A DNA stretch of 64,000 bases from Canna indica (taxonomy: Eukaryota > Streptophyta > Magnoliopsida > Zingiberales > Cannaceae). The stretch lies in assembly GCA_034359265.1 (NCBI GenBank), contig CP136898.1, positions 39,083,501-39,147,500 on the forward strand, written 5' to 3'. Shown here in pieces: positions 32,407 through 43,171 of the stretch; position 1 is the first letter of the stretch; the number at the start of each line of letters is the position of its first letter. Position numbers and translations under genes: made by a program. The notes below the pieces were generated by a model. That model searched no databases and was not told the origin of the DNA. It worked only from the letters and a program-made list of their open reading frames with translations.

Positions 32407-33480
32407 TTGGACAAATTCAACCAATTGGAGATGCTCCCCAAGAAGAAAATATTGAACCAATTGGAGATGCTCGTCAATAGCAGTTTGAAGCAATGGCAGA
32501 TTCTCCTCAAGAAAGTGATGATTCAAATTTGCCTTATGATTCAGAAAGTGATCAGAAATTGATGTCAAGTGAATTTGAAGATGGTTCGGATGAGGAATAC
32601 ATGCAAGCTAGAACCATTAAGAAAGAAGCTGTAGATGTTAAGAAAATTTAGGATAATGCTAATACAAAGAATATATATGAAGAGAGAGATGGTTTCAAAG
32701 TGATATAAGTCCTAATATAAGAAGGAAGCTAGAGAAAAGTAAAGAGGAAAGTAGATTTTGCGTTGTTACACCAAGTAGTAATTTCAAATTTGAGGTTCAG
32801 TATATGGACGAGATACATGTTGTAAACCTTGGTAATCATAGGTGGGATCTCAGTGGGATACCTTGTAACCATGCAGTTTCTTGCATCAATTGGATGAAAG
32901 AGGACCCAGAGAGATATGTAAATGATTACTTCAAGTGAGATGCTTATCTCAAGACTTATGAATTCTTTTTGGAACCATTGACTGGAAAGGATACTTGACC
33001 GGCTGTGGAGGGCCCCTATGTTTTGCCACCACATGTTAAGAAAATGTCGGGGAGACCAAAGAAAGTAAGAAGAAAAGAATCACATGAGGGTGATAGTAAC
33101 ACATCAAGATACTCTAAACATGGTTCAATCATCAAGTGTCAAATATGTTTCCTTGAATGTCATAACAGAAGAAATTGTCCATTGAGGACACAAGGAGCTT
33201 CTACACATGTGGAGGAGGTAAGTTGTCATTTGTGTTCAATTAATCAAATCTGAACTTCTACATATTTAGCTAAGTATCCATTTAACATATGTTGTAGGGT
33301 CAAACAATCCAGCCCAGTAGAGGCAGAGGAAGAAGAGGGAGGGGAAGAGGAGGTAGAGGTAGAGGTACAGGTGAAGAAAGACAACTCAGTAGAGGCATAG
33401 TAGAGGCCGATGTACCTTCAACCTCTAAAGGTAGAGGAAGAGTCTTAACCTCTAGTGGCAGAGGTAGAGGAATATGTTAG
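32407..33480 (+). pseudogene. Mutator-like transposase, core deleted
   Basis: Begins with an acidic N-terminal part (GDAPQEENIEPIGDAR, then SDDSNLPYDSESDQKLMSSE). After YEERDGFKV it jumps to the region after the DDE core (SPNIRRKLEKSKEESRF). The MULE catalytic domain is deleted. The SWIM zinc finger keeps WDLSGIPCNHAVSCI but its first CxC is missing (NLGNHRW). Then come GRPKKVRRKE, a CCHC knuckle CQICFLECHNRRNC, a donor GAG|GTAAGT at 33218 and a last exon 33298-33480 with an RGG-rich tail (GRGRRGRGRGGRGRG). Four or more in-frame stops. The intact protein would bind and cut element ends. Confidence 0.82.
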
Positions 33481-33497
33481 ATTAATTTTTAATAATT

Positions 33498-33902
33498 TGA
33501 TATGAGCCAACACATATCAATATGCGTGCATCCATCACTATAAAATTAACGGTCCAAATCTTAAGTGATCTAATTGTATTTATTTATGGGCCCACGATAT
33601 CTCAATATTATATGAGATTTAATTGTACAGATACCATTTGGGGTAATTACTGATTTTATGATGGGCAAAATAGTAATTACCATTACCTAGGGGTTATGGT
33701 CCCTGGGTTATGCACTTGATTCCAGTTTTTGAAGCCCCATTATTCAGAGATGACTAGTGGACGGTGCATAGACTTGGAAGACCACCCCCATCTCCTAAAC
33801 TAAGCAATGGATTTAAGTACGCTTCCGCATCTAGTTATTCTTAATGATTTCACATGTAAGTTCTTGGCTTAAGGTATAATTCCTATTTAGAAATTTTTTT
33901 CA
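33498..33902 (+). repeat. 5' LTR of copia element B
   Basis: Starts TGATATGAGCCAACAC and ends AAATTTTTTTCA directly before the primer-binding site; 405 bp, TG...CA. No partner LTR is present in the window. Confidence 0.75.
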
Positions 33903-33904
33903 AT

Positions 33905-33917
33905 TGGTATCAGAGCC
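33905..33917 (+). promoter_or_regulatory. tRNA-Met primer-binding site (copia B)
   Basis: TGGTATCAGAGCC, two bases after the LTR end: the standard site complementary to initiator tRNA-Met used to prime minus-strand synthesis. Confidence 0.9.
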
Positions 33918-35460
33918 AATCATGTTGAGTCATTGAGAAATATTTTTTTTATTATTATTACATCTACTGTTCGTATGCCGATGCATGCTTAACATCTCAA
34001 TTTCCTATTCTTATTTTGATGATATGAATCATGGTATGCATGATGTTAGAAAATTAAAATTTTCTCATGCAATTACTGTTCACTACTCATGATCTATGGT
34101 TTTGCTTCGTGATTACAAAAAAACAGTAGATACATCAATCGATTTCTCATTGCTTAGAAATAAAAAAAAAATTTGTGGCAGCCATGAAGGTTGCCGAAGG
34201 TTTCATCCCCTCTTCTTCTTCTTCTTCTTCTTCTCTCATTGGCGCCGGAATTTTTTGCGCTCCCGTCCTCTCGTCGACAGCCCGACACCCATTCTTCTCT
34301 TCCCCTCATTAGGAACACGGCCGCATACCGACCGTGAGAAGGGGACGACTGGTATCGACTGAACGAGGTGCGGCTTCTCCATGATCAGAGAGAGGTTTGC
34401 GGCGTTGGTCTTGACTCCCTCCTGGTTTGTGGTCGTCGTTGCCGAAGGAGTCCTCGGTTGGCTGGAATCGAAGCCGTTCTAGTGTTCTTCCCGTCGTCTT
34501 CATCCTTTCGGTGGTGGGTGGATGCCGACGTGGTTGACATCGGAGCAGGTCGGGCGGTGTGCGCTGTTGTGGCCTCCTCATTGCCGACAATCGCCGGCGT
34601 CTCAAGATGGGTGGCGTTGGCGTTGAGAGATGGGGAAGATGGGCTACGATCGCAGAGGGGAAGACGGCTTCGGTTATCTTTCGGCGATCACCCATCTACT
34701 GTGTCCCTTCTCGTCTTCTCCACCTTTAGGTGGTGGTGGACGGTGGCGCGAGTCGACGGTGGAGGCGGGTGCGCGCTGCATTCGTTGTGGGAGAGAGGGA
34801 AGCGACGGTGGCGGCTGTGTCGTGGGAGAGGGGTTAGAGAGGAATTGGGAATTAGGGTTTGGTTAACGGGTCGATTTGGGTTTAAATGTTTAAAACCGAT
34901 CCATTAAGCATTAAAATCGATCCATTTACTTAAGCCAATCGGGTCGGATCTGGGTTAATACAGGGCAAATCCGAATCCATTAAGAAGCTAACCCGACCCA
35001 ATATTAAAACAAAACCCAACCCAATAATATAAAACCCGACCCGTTAGTTTAAATTAAAATCATTAATTGGATCCGGTTCATCACAATTTCATCACAATTT
35101 CGGTTCATCCGGTTCACTTGAATTGAATTTGGTTTGGTCCAATTAGGGTTTGGTTCACTGAAATTAGGTCTGGTTTAGTGCAATTAAGTCCGGTTTAGCA
35201 CTGGTTCAGGTCAATTTAGGCCGGTTCAGTGCACATTTGAATCAGTTCAGTAGATTTCTTGACCGGCTTACTAAAATTAGCATCTAATTTAGCATAATTT
35301 CAACCGGTTTAATGCAATTAGCATTAGGTTAAACCTAATTTAGTCTTGGTTCAGCTCAATTAATATTGGTTCAACATAATTTTGACTGCTTTATTGTAGT
35401 TTGACCAATATAACATGAAATAAAATAATAGCACATCATGTCTAATGTTTTGGAATATTT
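33918..35460 (+). other. Copia B leader with GC-rich part and GGTTCA repeats
   Basis: No family-like protein. 34206-34232 is a (TTC)n tract. 34320-34870 is GC-rich with overlapping frames on both strands but no recognised motif. About 34880-35070 has AACCCGACCCAAT-type repeats. About 35085-35400 has degenerate repeats of GGTTCAGTGCAATTAGGTC type, period near 20-25 bp. The leader resumes at 39754 after the nested solo LTR. Confidence 0.55.
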
Positions 35461-38400
35461 TGTTGGGTGAAATGGCTACACTAGAGGGCGGGGTGAATAG
35501 TGTGTTTACTAATTCTTGTTGCCTAAATCTGATTTTAATCGTTTCTTTGGTTACTTAGGCAAATAACAAGTTAAGTGACTAAATGCGAAAGCGATAAATG
35601 ATAAAGCAATAAAGAAAAACAAAATACCAATGCAAACACAAAAAATTATAGTGGTTCGGTCCCAATGCCTACTCCGCTACCTAAGCACCCCGCTTAGGAT
35701 TTCCAAACTTAGTTTTCTAGATTTAAATCATTTCTCTTACAAAGAGGACTTTGACTCGAAGAGTCTCAATCTCAATCTAAGGCACTTCCACACCCGGAAG
35801 TCTCCGTCTTCTTACCGAGAGCACTCTTCCACCTCAACCCTAAGGGACAACTCAACTAATCCTAGTAGTGGCTTTACATCTTCTACACCAAGGATACAAC
35901 TTACACACAAGACCTAACACTAGGTCTTCTTGTACGCTCAAATACAATGAAATAAATAACAAAATACAACACAAAATGGAGCAATAAATCAAGCAATAAA
36001 GTACTTAGCTCCACAACAAGATTCCTAGCTTCCTCTTGATGCCTTTGATGGTGAAACAATGAGGGTAAGGCTCAATCAAAAGGATGAGATATCAAAGCTA
36101 GGGTTTTTCCAAGAATTGACGCAATGAAAGCTTGGAATTGATCAAGGATGGCTCAATTAAGTGTAGGAGTGATCAAAAAATTCTTAAGCAAAGGTTAGGA
36201 TTGGGTATCTATAACCCCCATAAGAAATGGTGCGTCAACGGGCGGCTCAATGGGCGGAAAACTAGCCGTTTCTGCCGTTCGGTCGCTTGCGGGTCGATCG
36301 TCGGTCGACTGACCTGTAAGACCCAAAATAAAAAATAAAAAATCCTATTATAAAAATCTATTTTGGTGCAGCGCGTCGGACCCCGGGGTAGTCGAGTCGA
36401 GCCTCAGGATCGCCCCGAGTGAAAAGGTATGACTTGGCTAATGAATCATGAAGTCTATTTGGATAGTTAACTTTCCTTTTATAAAATCATATCTTAAATT
36501 AAGTTAACTCGAGTCATATTATGGGTTGAGCCGGAACCCAAGTTGAGTTCGGGTTTAGTCGAGGTTTGAGTGCGAGTTAAGTGAGTCAAGAGGCCTCATG
36601 TGGAAAGCTAGATGAGGGATTAAAACCCTCATCTTGCAGCCGTTTGGCTCATTCGTTTGAGCCGCACAAGGCAGCAAGGGAGAAAGAGGAGGAGCAAGGG
36701 AAAAAAAGGGGAGGCACTACTCGGATTCTTGGTCGGAGATCTTGCTATTGCCAGATCCGATCACTTCGAGGATGTGGGGATCTTCTTCCTCACTGTTTTG
36801 TCTTCTTAAAAAGGTGAGTCGTTATGGCTTTAATAGTTTGGGGGAGGCGGGTGGCCGAACCCTAGATGCTAGGTTGAGTTCTCGCGTTTTTCCAACGATC
36901 TATGATTTCAACGATAGGCACTCACTGTTTTATGATGTTCTTGTCGGATCTCATTGTTTTAACCATCGATTTGAGTATTTTAGGGGCTGCCGAGTCATGG
37001 GAAAAGGGGAAAGGTCATGCCGAAACTTTCCCCGATTCTCTTGACGGCAAGAAGGCCCTTAGATGCCCTATACCACTGTTTTGATTCAATCCTTTGAACT
37101 CCTTGCGTAACATGAAACATGTCCCCCTCTAAAGCCCCTTGAAGTGGCCGAATGAACCCTAAGATTCATGAAGAGGGTCGGCCAAAGGGTAAGGGGAAGG
37201 GTAAGTTGATCTTTGGTATTTAAGAAGTACGTGGAATTGAAGAGACAAAGTATAGTTAAAGTCTCTTCCATCTTTCCCTACCCAAGGACCTTGGCCGAGC
37301 AAGGTTTCCTTGCTCATGGTTCGGCCAAGGTTGGGGAGAGGAGGAGAGATTTGCCTTAGATGGAAAGTTCATGATCTTAGGGATCACATAAGGATATGAC
37401 AATACTTAGGAAGAACACCAAACTTAGCAAGTAGCTTAATTGATTTGAATTGTAGAAATGCTAGATTGTATCCATACTTAGCATTTGATCCTTAAACTTG
37501 GATGTTGACAATGTTACCATGTTTTATAATTCATACATGTTATTTAAATTATTACTACCTTGCCATGCTAGATAGTTGCTCCTTATTATGCTACTATTCC
37601 TAGGGTAGTATAAGAATTGTTAGGTATGTGCATTATGATTAAATATGGTGAATGATGTAATATTTGAGCATTTTTCTTTCCATTATACATGTTGCCCTAA
37701 ATGTCCTTGGATGGTATTCCAAGGATGACTCATGGAAATTCTCACGTAAGATAGTGTAAAAAAAAAGAGCTAGGTAACATATAAGGTGTCACTAGATGTT
37801 CATAGCATATTTCTATGATTGCTTGTACATCTTGGAAACTTAGAGATTGTAGGTGCACATATACTAACAGGGGCGGCATGAATTCTTGACCCGATAGCCG
37901 GACATGGCTAGATATGGGCAAAGGCCCGAAGTGTATATATATATATGGAAACCCTAGGATTTTGATTGTGTAATGTGCTTGTGATGGTCTGCCGAGGAGC
38001 GAGGAGGTTGGAAATAACCAATGCTCAGTTCGGTCAGTTGGGTCTAGAGGTGCGCCAGCGGGCCTGCTAGGTGCCAGACCCCAGTTGGGTGGGACTAGCT
38101 ATCCTTACCCCAGATGGTGTTCAGAGACTAGTGGCCATCCTAGTCGATGGTCCGGGATTGTTTGCTTGCATCTTGAGATGATACTACCTGATATGGTAGG
38201 GACGGCTGTAGCCGGGATATATTGCTATGAGTAGGCCCAAGGGCCAGATGCCAAAGGCTTGATAAGCCAAGGTGGCAGGTTATCATGTACAGTTGGTACT
38301 GATGGATCCGTTGAGGGTCTGTAATTGTATTAGAAACACACTCTACCTCCTTGTACATTCCTTTATTGCCTTGTATGATATATATGCAGGTTTTAGGATT

Positions 38401-39753
38401 ATGTGGAGGTTCATCTGAGCCACTCACTGAGTCCCAAGTGGACTCACAGTTTATATTTAATTTTGCAGAGCATGAGCAGTAGCTTGGTGTCGACATGGTG
38501 CAGCTGGAGGGCGGAGGCGGTGCCATAATCACGTAGCGGCCTCCATGAGTCTTAGACTAGTCCTAGTTATGTTGGTTTTATTTCTGCACTGATGGTTATC
38601 TTTGAAAAGAGTTGTAAAACTTGATATTTAACCATTTGGATTTGATGTTGATGTTTCTTCTTGTTTTGAAAAACTTATATATATTGTGACTTGCAAACTT
38701 TTTATAAAGTATGTTAAGTTTCTTTCAGTCGATATGTTTTGATTTCTTGATGTCAGTGTAGACAGTAGGCTACATGACAGGACGTGGGCCTTCGCCGGTC
38801 ACACTACCTCAGTCGGGGTGTGACACGACCGGTTGACCGCTCGCGACCACTGGCCTTTCTGGGCTTAAATCGCTTTGTTCGGTCGACCGAATGAGTCACG
38901 AGATGATCGATCTGCAATTCGATCGACCGATCGGTCGACCGATGCAACTTGCGATTTCAGCGATCCACAGTTCGGTCGACTGGTCGGTCGACCGACGCAC
39001 CCTCTGCCAATTTTTGGCTTCTGTCGATCGACCATCCGATCGACCAAAAACTAGACAGATTGGGTAGACTGCTAGTTTGCTTGGGTTTTTCTACTCATTT
39101 GGGTTCTGTCTTCGCTAAGTCTACCTAAATAACATTTATTAACTTTAAGTTAATAACTTTAAAATATAAATGTTATATAAGTATTACCCCCCATTTGGAT
39201 TCAATAAAAATATCTAAAAAATCAAATTCCTTAAGAATCAAATTCTAGTTTTTGGGGTCTAGTACAAATTTTCCGAAAACAAAAATTTCCTAATCTTTCG
39301 GGTCAAATATGGGTATGCTAAAGGCTTCCAAAAATTCCTTAAAAATACCTCGTTATCTAATTTTGAGCCAAGGAACAATTACCGCCATTTTTTATGTCAG
39401 GAAATTATCTAGGTCATATAGCCCTCCAAGGAGCTCCCTAGGCTTAGTGTTTCAAGGCGATTTTTGAGTTTTCATGTTTTGGGGTTCGGGATTAGATTTT
39501 GAGTTTCTTAGCATCATCATGAGGATTTACAATATAAGATAGACACCCTAAACCTAGACTCTATCTTCTCGATGAAATCCCGAGCGTCAACGAACGTCCT
39601 TGCCGATTTCTCCAATTTCTTCGATTCTTCCGATCGGGGACATCGAGCGCTAACCGATATGGAACCTAAAAGATTTCTCACGGAACCATTAGTTCCATGT
39701 TTGTTATCATCAAAACCGAGATTAAGCCCAAGGTTGAAAACCTTAAACCAACA
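35461..39753 (-). repeat. Solo Sirevirus-like LTR, split by a gypsy LTR
   Basis: Starts TGTTGGGTGAAATGG at 35461 and ends CCTTAAACCAACA at 39753; flanks TATTT and TATGT match at 4 of 5. Without the gypsy LTR at 36315-38825 it is about 1.78 kb, like the family member at 12890-14641 (inverted). The palindrome island is cut by the gypsy insertion: GGTCGATCGTCGGTCGACTG on the left, CGGTCGACCGATGCAAC and similar at 38826-39050. A TATA-like element is near 36205. Confidence 0.87.
36315..38825 (+). repeat. Solo gypsy-type LTR nested in the copia LTR
   Basis: Starts TGTAAGACCCAAAAT and ends TCGGGGTGTGACA, 2511 bp. Flanks TGACC (36310-36314) and CGACC (38826-38830) match at 4 of 5. The end GGGGTGTGACA is the same as in the chromovirus LTR at 47024. 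A CTCACTGAGTC...GACTCACAG palindrome near 38421-38446 is shared with the other gypsy LTRs. Its frames (e.g. 36581-36817) are leader sequence without family similarity. No internal region. Confidence 0.85.
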
Positions 39754-40174
39754 TATGTTGGTTTGAAACAACATCTCGCCAAAGCGAGCTCTCTTGTGTA
39801 GAATTAGCATATTTTAGAACATAAAAGATGTTAGCATGTTAGAAATTCATGCGGGTAATGATCGGCCCAAAGGAAGGTTATTACTTGGCCGGATTCCTTA
39901 CGTGCCTGCGGTAATAAATATGTGATGGTCATAAGGTTTTCCATGTGGACAAGAGTCGGTCCAAAGAAAGGCTTCTTGTTTGATAGGACTAATTATCAAT
40001 ATTTGATTACTGCATTGAGAGTACCGCTTACAAGTTGATATTTTTATACAAAGATGAAGTGTCAATTTTGTGTTTGGTATCTTGTAATGAGACCTGCTGT
40101 TATTTATTTCTCTTTTGCCATTAATTAATTTATTGAGGTGAATATATTAATGTTTTGTTTTATTCTCTGTTCAG
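39754..40174 (+). other. Copia B leader, right part, with possible 3' splice site
   Basis: Non-coding, AT-rich. It ends TTCTCTGTTCAG at 40174 just before gag sequence starts (ANISASSYITATLSS), which looks like a polypyrimidine tract plus AG acceptor. Gag may therefore have been made from a spliced RNA, though no initiator ATG upstream is clear. Confidence 0.4.
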
Positions 40175-41532
40175 CTAATATTTCTGCTTCATCATATATT
40201 ACTGCCACTCTAAGTTCTATCCTTGTGCTGAATGGCATGAATTTCAAAGCCTGGAAAGAAAACATTATGATTGTTCTTGGTTGCATGGATCTAGTCTTGA
40301 CACTTAGGATCAAAGTTGTTAAACTCGAGAGTTTAAGTGAACTCGTGGAGCCTCCGTAAACTCGACTCGTAAACTCGTAAGAGTTTACCTGATATTAAAA
40401 TAATATTAAAAAATATTATACTACAAAAATATAATCTAATATAATTTGAAAATCATAATTAAGGCATAGTTCAACTCCCTAATAATGCACAGATAAAGAT
40501 GAAATATAAGAGTACAAGTCTAATACATACATAATGAAGCATTCTAAGTCCATAATAAAGCACACACAATGACTCAAAGATAAAATATAAAAGTACAAGT
40601 TCAATCCATAATAATTATCATCAAATCAAGCTCATCCGAATTTACCAAGAGTTTGACCGAGTTTACTCACGAGTTTGATCGAGTTTGTGCGAGTTTACTG
40701 AGTTTACCCCGAGTTTACCCGAGTTTACCCAGAAATGAGTTTGAGTGCGAGTTAGCTCGATTTTGATAAATGGGATCGTAAACTCATCCGAGTTTACGAG
40801 TTAACTCGCGAGTTTGACAACACTGCTTAGGATAACCGAGCTTGCTTCTCCTACAGATGAAAGTTCTCTTGATGACAAGAGAAAATATGAGCAGTGAGAA
40901 AAATCCAACTGCCTACTTGTTCCTAGATGCTCTTGTTACAGAGGCAATAGAGGATTATGCAGTTATCAAGAAAAATCCAACAGATCTAGTCTTATGATTA
41001 TGAGAAGGGCAATATCAGATTGTTTTAGGGGCGCTATATCTGAAGAGACTAATGCCAAATTGTTCCTAGATGCTCTTGAAAAACATTTTGAGAAAAATGA
41101 AAAGGTTGAGACAAGCATGTTATTAACAAATTTAGTCTTAATGAGGTATAAAGGCAAAGAGAACATTATGGAGATGACAAATCTTATCTCTAGATTAAAG
41201 GCACTGAAATTAGATATCCCTAAGGACTTATTGGTGCATTTGGTTCTGATATCTCTTCTGACATAATTTAATCATTTTAAAATCAGTTATGACTGTCAAA
41301 AGGAGAAGTGGACTCTTAGTGAGCTTATCTCTCATTGTGTGCAACAGGAAGAAAGTCTAAAGCAAGATAAGATTGTAAGTGCTCATTTGGCTGTAGCCTC
41401 TAAAGATAAGGGCAAGATAAGACCTAAGACTACAGAAGCTGCAGATGCTCCTCAAAAGAAAAAGGAAATTGAACATACTAAGGTTTCTACCTATTTCTTC
41501 TGCAAGAAAAGTGGGCATGTAAAGAAAGATTG
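40175..41532 (+). pseudogene. gag: Copia B gag
   Basis: First part VLNGMNFKAWKENIMIVLGC, a typical copia gag opening, then the MITE (40311-40825). Then a 72-bp duplication (40898-40981), ISDCFRGAISEETNAKLFLD, ALEKHFEKNEKVETSMLL and MRYKGKENIMEMTNLISRLK (UBN2-type core). A stop lies in ISLLT*FNHF. The C-terminal KVSTYFFCKKSGHVKKDC is a zinc knuckle with the first Cys replaced by Tyr. It ends at the knuckle's last Cys where another LTR begins, so pol is lost. Confidence 0.83.
40311..40825. mobile_element. hAT-type MITE in gag
   Basis: Left terminus CAAAGTTGTTAAACTCG; right terminus, reverse strand, CAGTGTTGTCAAACTCG: 17-bp inverted repeats with few mismatches. Flanked by an identical 8-bp duplication CTTAGGAT (40303-40310 and 40826-40833), the hAT signature. 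515 bp, no coding capacity. The interior repeats GAGTTTACC and CGAGTTT words. Confidence 0.92.
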
Positions 41533-43171
41533 TGTCACGCCCCAAAACTGGGTCACGTGACCGGCCATAGTGCAGTCGAACACTCTGAAGCCTAAAACAA
41601 ACACCTAGATATTAAATGAACCAAACCAACAAATAACGTACCATAGTATAGAAATAACATCTCATGACAACTCAATATCACAACTATGAAGTACTGGATA
41701 ACATGCTCAAGTATAGGAATTAGAAGAACTACCATTCCAATCACTCTATTGTTCTTAATAGACTCAATTCTTACAAGACTCGACTCGACTACATCAACTA
41801 GCTCACGAGATCACTATCAGGGTCCGCCATCATCAGCTGCGTCGTACATTATAATCACGCTCTACAAAATAAATACAGAAATAAAAGTGAGTATAAAACT
41901 CAGTGAATGGTCTTCCAATCCACACCAATAAACATCGATAATAATGATATATGGTATGACAAGTGAATATGGATGTCAATTAAATTACACTGCTCTACGA
42001 AGACTACCCAGACTTCCCTCAGGTTCGCTAGTCTAGGAAGGTCCTCTAGAACCAGAACCCAACTAAATGTCTGCTCGAGTTCACTGGTCTAGGAAGGCCC
42101 TCTAGAACCATCACCCGTTGTATCTCTGCTCGGGTTCACTGGTCTAGGTAGGCTCTCTAGAACCAGCACCCGCTGTATCTCTACTCGGGTTCACTGGTCT
42201 AGGTAGGCCCTCTAGAACCAGCACCCGTTGTATCTCTGCTCGGGTTCACTGGTCTAGGTAGGCTCTCAAGAACCAGCACCCACTGTATCTCTGCTCGGGT
42301 TCACTAGTCTAGGTAAGCCCTCTAGAACCAGCACCCGCTGTATCTCTACTCGAGTTCACTGGTCTAGGTAGGTCCTCTAGAACCAGCACCCGTTATATCT
42401 CTACTCGGGTTCACTAGTCTAGGTAGGCCCTCTAGAACTAGCACCCGCTCGGTCGGGAAGGCCCTCCGACCCATGATCGCTCATACGCTATGCGTACCAC
42501 TCAGCCTGCATACGATCCGATTAACATGTGCTACAAAAATTCCAGCCCACTGAAATAGTCCATTTCCAGACCAGACAATACTATTCAAGTCCCCTAAGTA
42601 CTCTCTATATTTCCAAAACATATCTTACACGAAGATCGGTAGGTTACATCAGTACCTTTCGCATTAAACTGGTTACCCAAACTGCTAAAACAATTCAGCA
42701 TATCATCATGCATAATTTCAGCACATATTTAAACCAATTTACAGCAAACTAAAACTAGCATACACTATATAATTCCAACCCATATTAAATATGCATATAA
42801 TCATGTAATTTCAGCATAAAACTATGTACAATAACCCCCACTTATAGATCATTGACATATCTACATAAATATTACAGTTGGGGTTGTGAGCAAGGTTGTC
42901 CAATATATTCATACCAAGCAAACTTTCTCAGGTTACCAAGTACTTGATTTCAACAACAAAACTCCATCTTCATGGTATGCGACACAGTAAAACTTTGACT
43001 CTTCAAAAGTTAAGATTTCAACACAAAAGGAATGCTTAAATAACCCCAAAAGAAACCCTATGAACAGGTGATTCACGTATGATGGGATGGAGAAGGAACC
43101 GAACATATAACCCTAGTTATATTAGGAATACGAAATGCTAAGTCTGTAAAAAAATTCGACAAGGCCTAGCA
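41533..43171 (-). repeat. Gypsy-type LTR 3' part with 55-bp minisatellite
   Basis: On the plus strand it begins TGTCACGCCCCAAAACTGGG, the reverse of the gypsy LTR end. About 42021-42460 is the minisatellite. ACTCAGTGAATGG near 41909 matches the conserved LTR 3' palindrome. At about 43172 the sequence changes to the solo-LTR family of 23525. The matching LTR start was not found, so this is one part of a composite. Confidence 0.68.
42021..42460. repeat. 55-bp minisatellite, about 8 units
   Basis: Units start CGGGTTCACTGGTCTAGGTA at 42131, 42186, 42241, 42296, 42351 and 42406, exactly 55 bp apart, with less perfect units at 42076 and about 42021. Each carries AGGCCCTCTAGAACCAGCAC. The reverse-strand core GAGGGCCTACC also occurs in the repeats of the chromovirus LTR. 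Confidence 0.93.

Larger units (their letters stand above)
26985..33480 (+). mobile_element. Mutator-like element remnant, split by CACTA 3
   Basis: The left part begins near 26985 (AGGATAATTACCTAAATA, then repeated 'TGAACT...' sentences: TTTGAACTATCGAC, CTTGAACTTTCTTC, CTTCAACTATCAG). This resembles terminal regions of plant Mutator-like elements. It continues to 27720 with a possible splice donor CCTGTAAGTTC near 27648. After CACTA 3 (27721-32091) the coding part lies at 32407-33480. The 3' terminus is not visible because a copia LTR starts at 33498. The left boundary is uncertain. Coding function is lost. Confidence 0.55.
33498..41532 (+). mobile_element. Copia element B: LTR, leader and gag only
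   Basis: LTR 33498-33902, primer-binding site at 33905, a long leader interrupted at 35460/39754 by a solo LTR, then gag to 41532, interrupted by a hAT MITE (40311-40825). Pol and the 3' LTR are missing: gag stops inside its zinc knuckle where the gypsy-type LTR at 41533 begins. The element lies 17 bp after the Mutator-like coding end, so it probably inserted in that element's 3' part. Confidence 0.78.

Noticed and set aside
34309..34907. Overlapping frames up to 179 residues on both strands
   Set aside because: GC-rich copia leader; frames on both strands are open because stop codons are rare. No motif, no splice context.
42021..42460. Regular 55-bp repeats that could suggest a CRISPR array
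   Set aside because: There are no unique spacers; the whole 55-bp unit repeats. It lies in a plant LTR, so it is a minisatellite.
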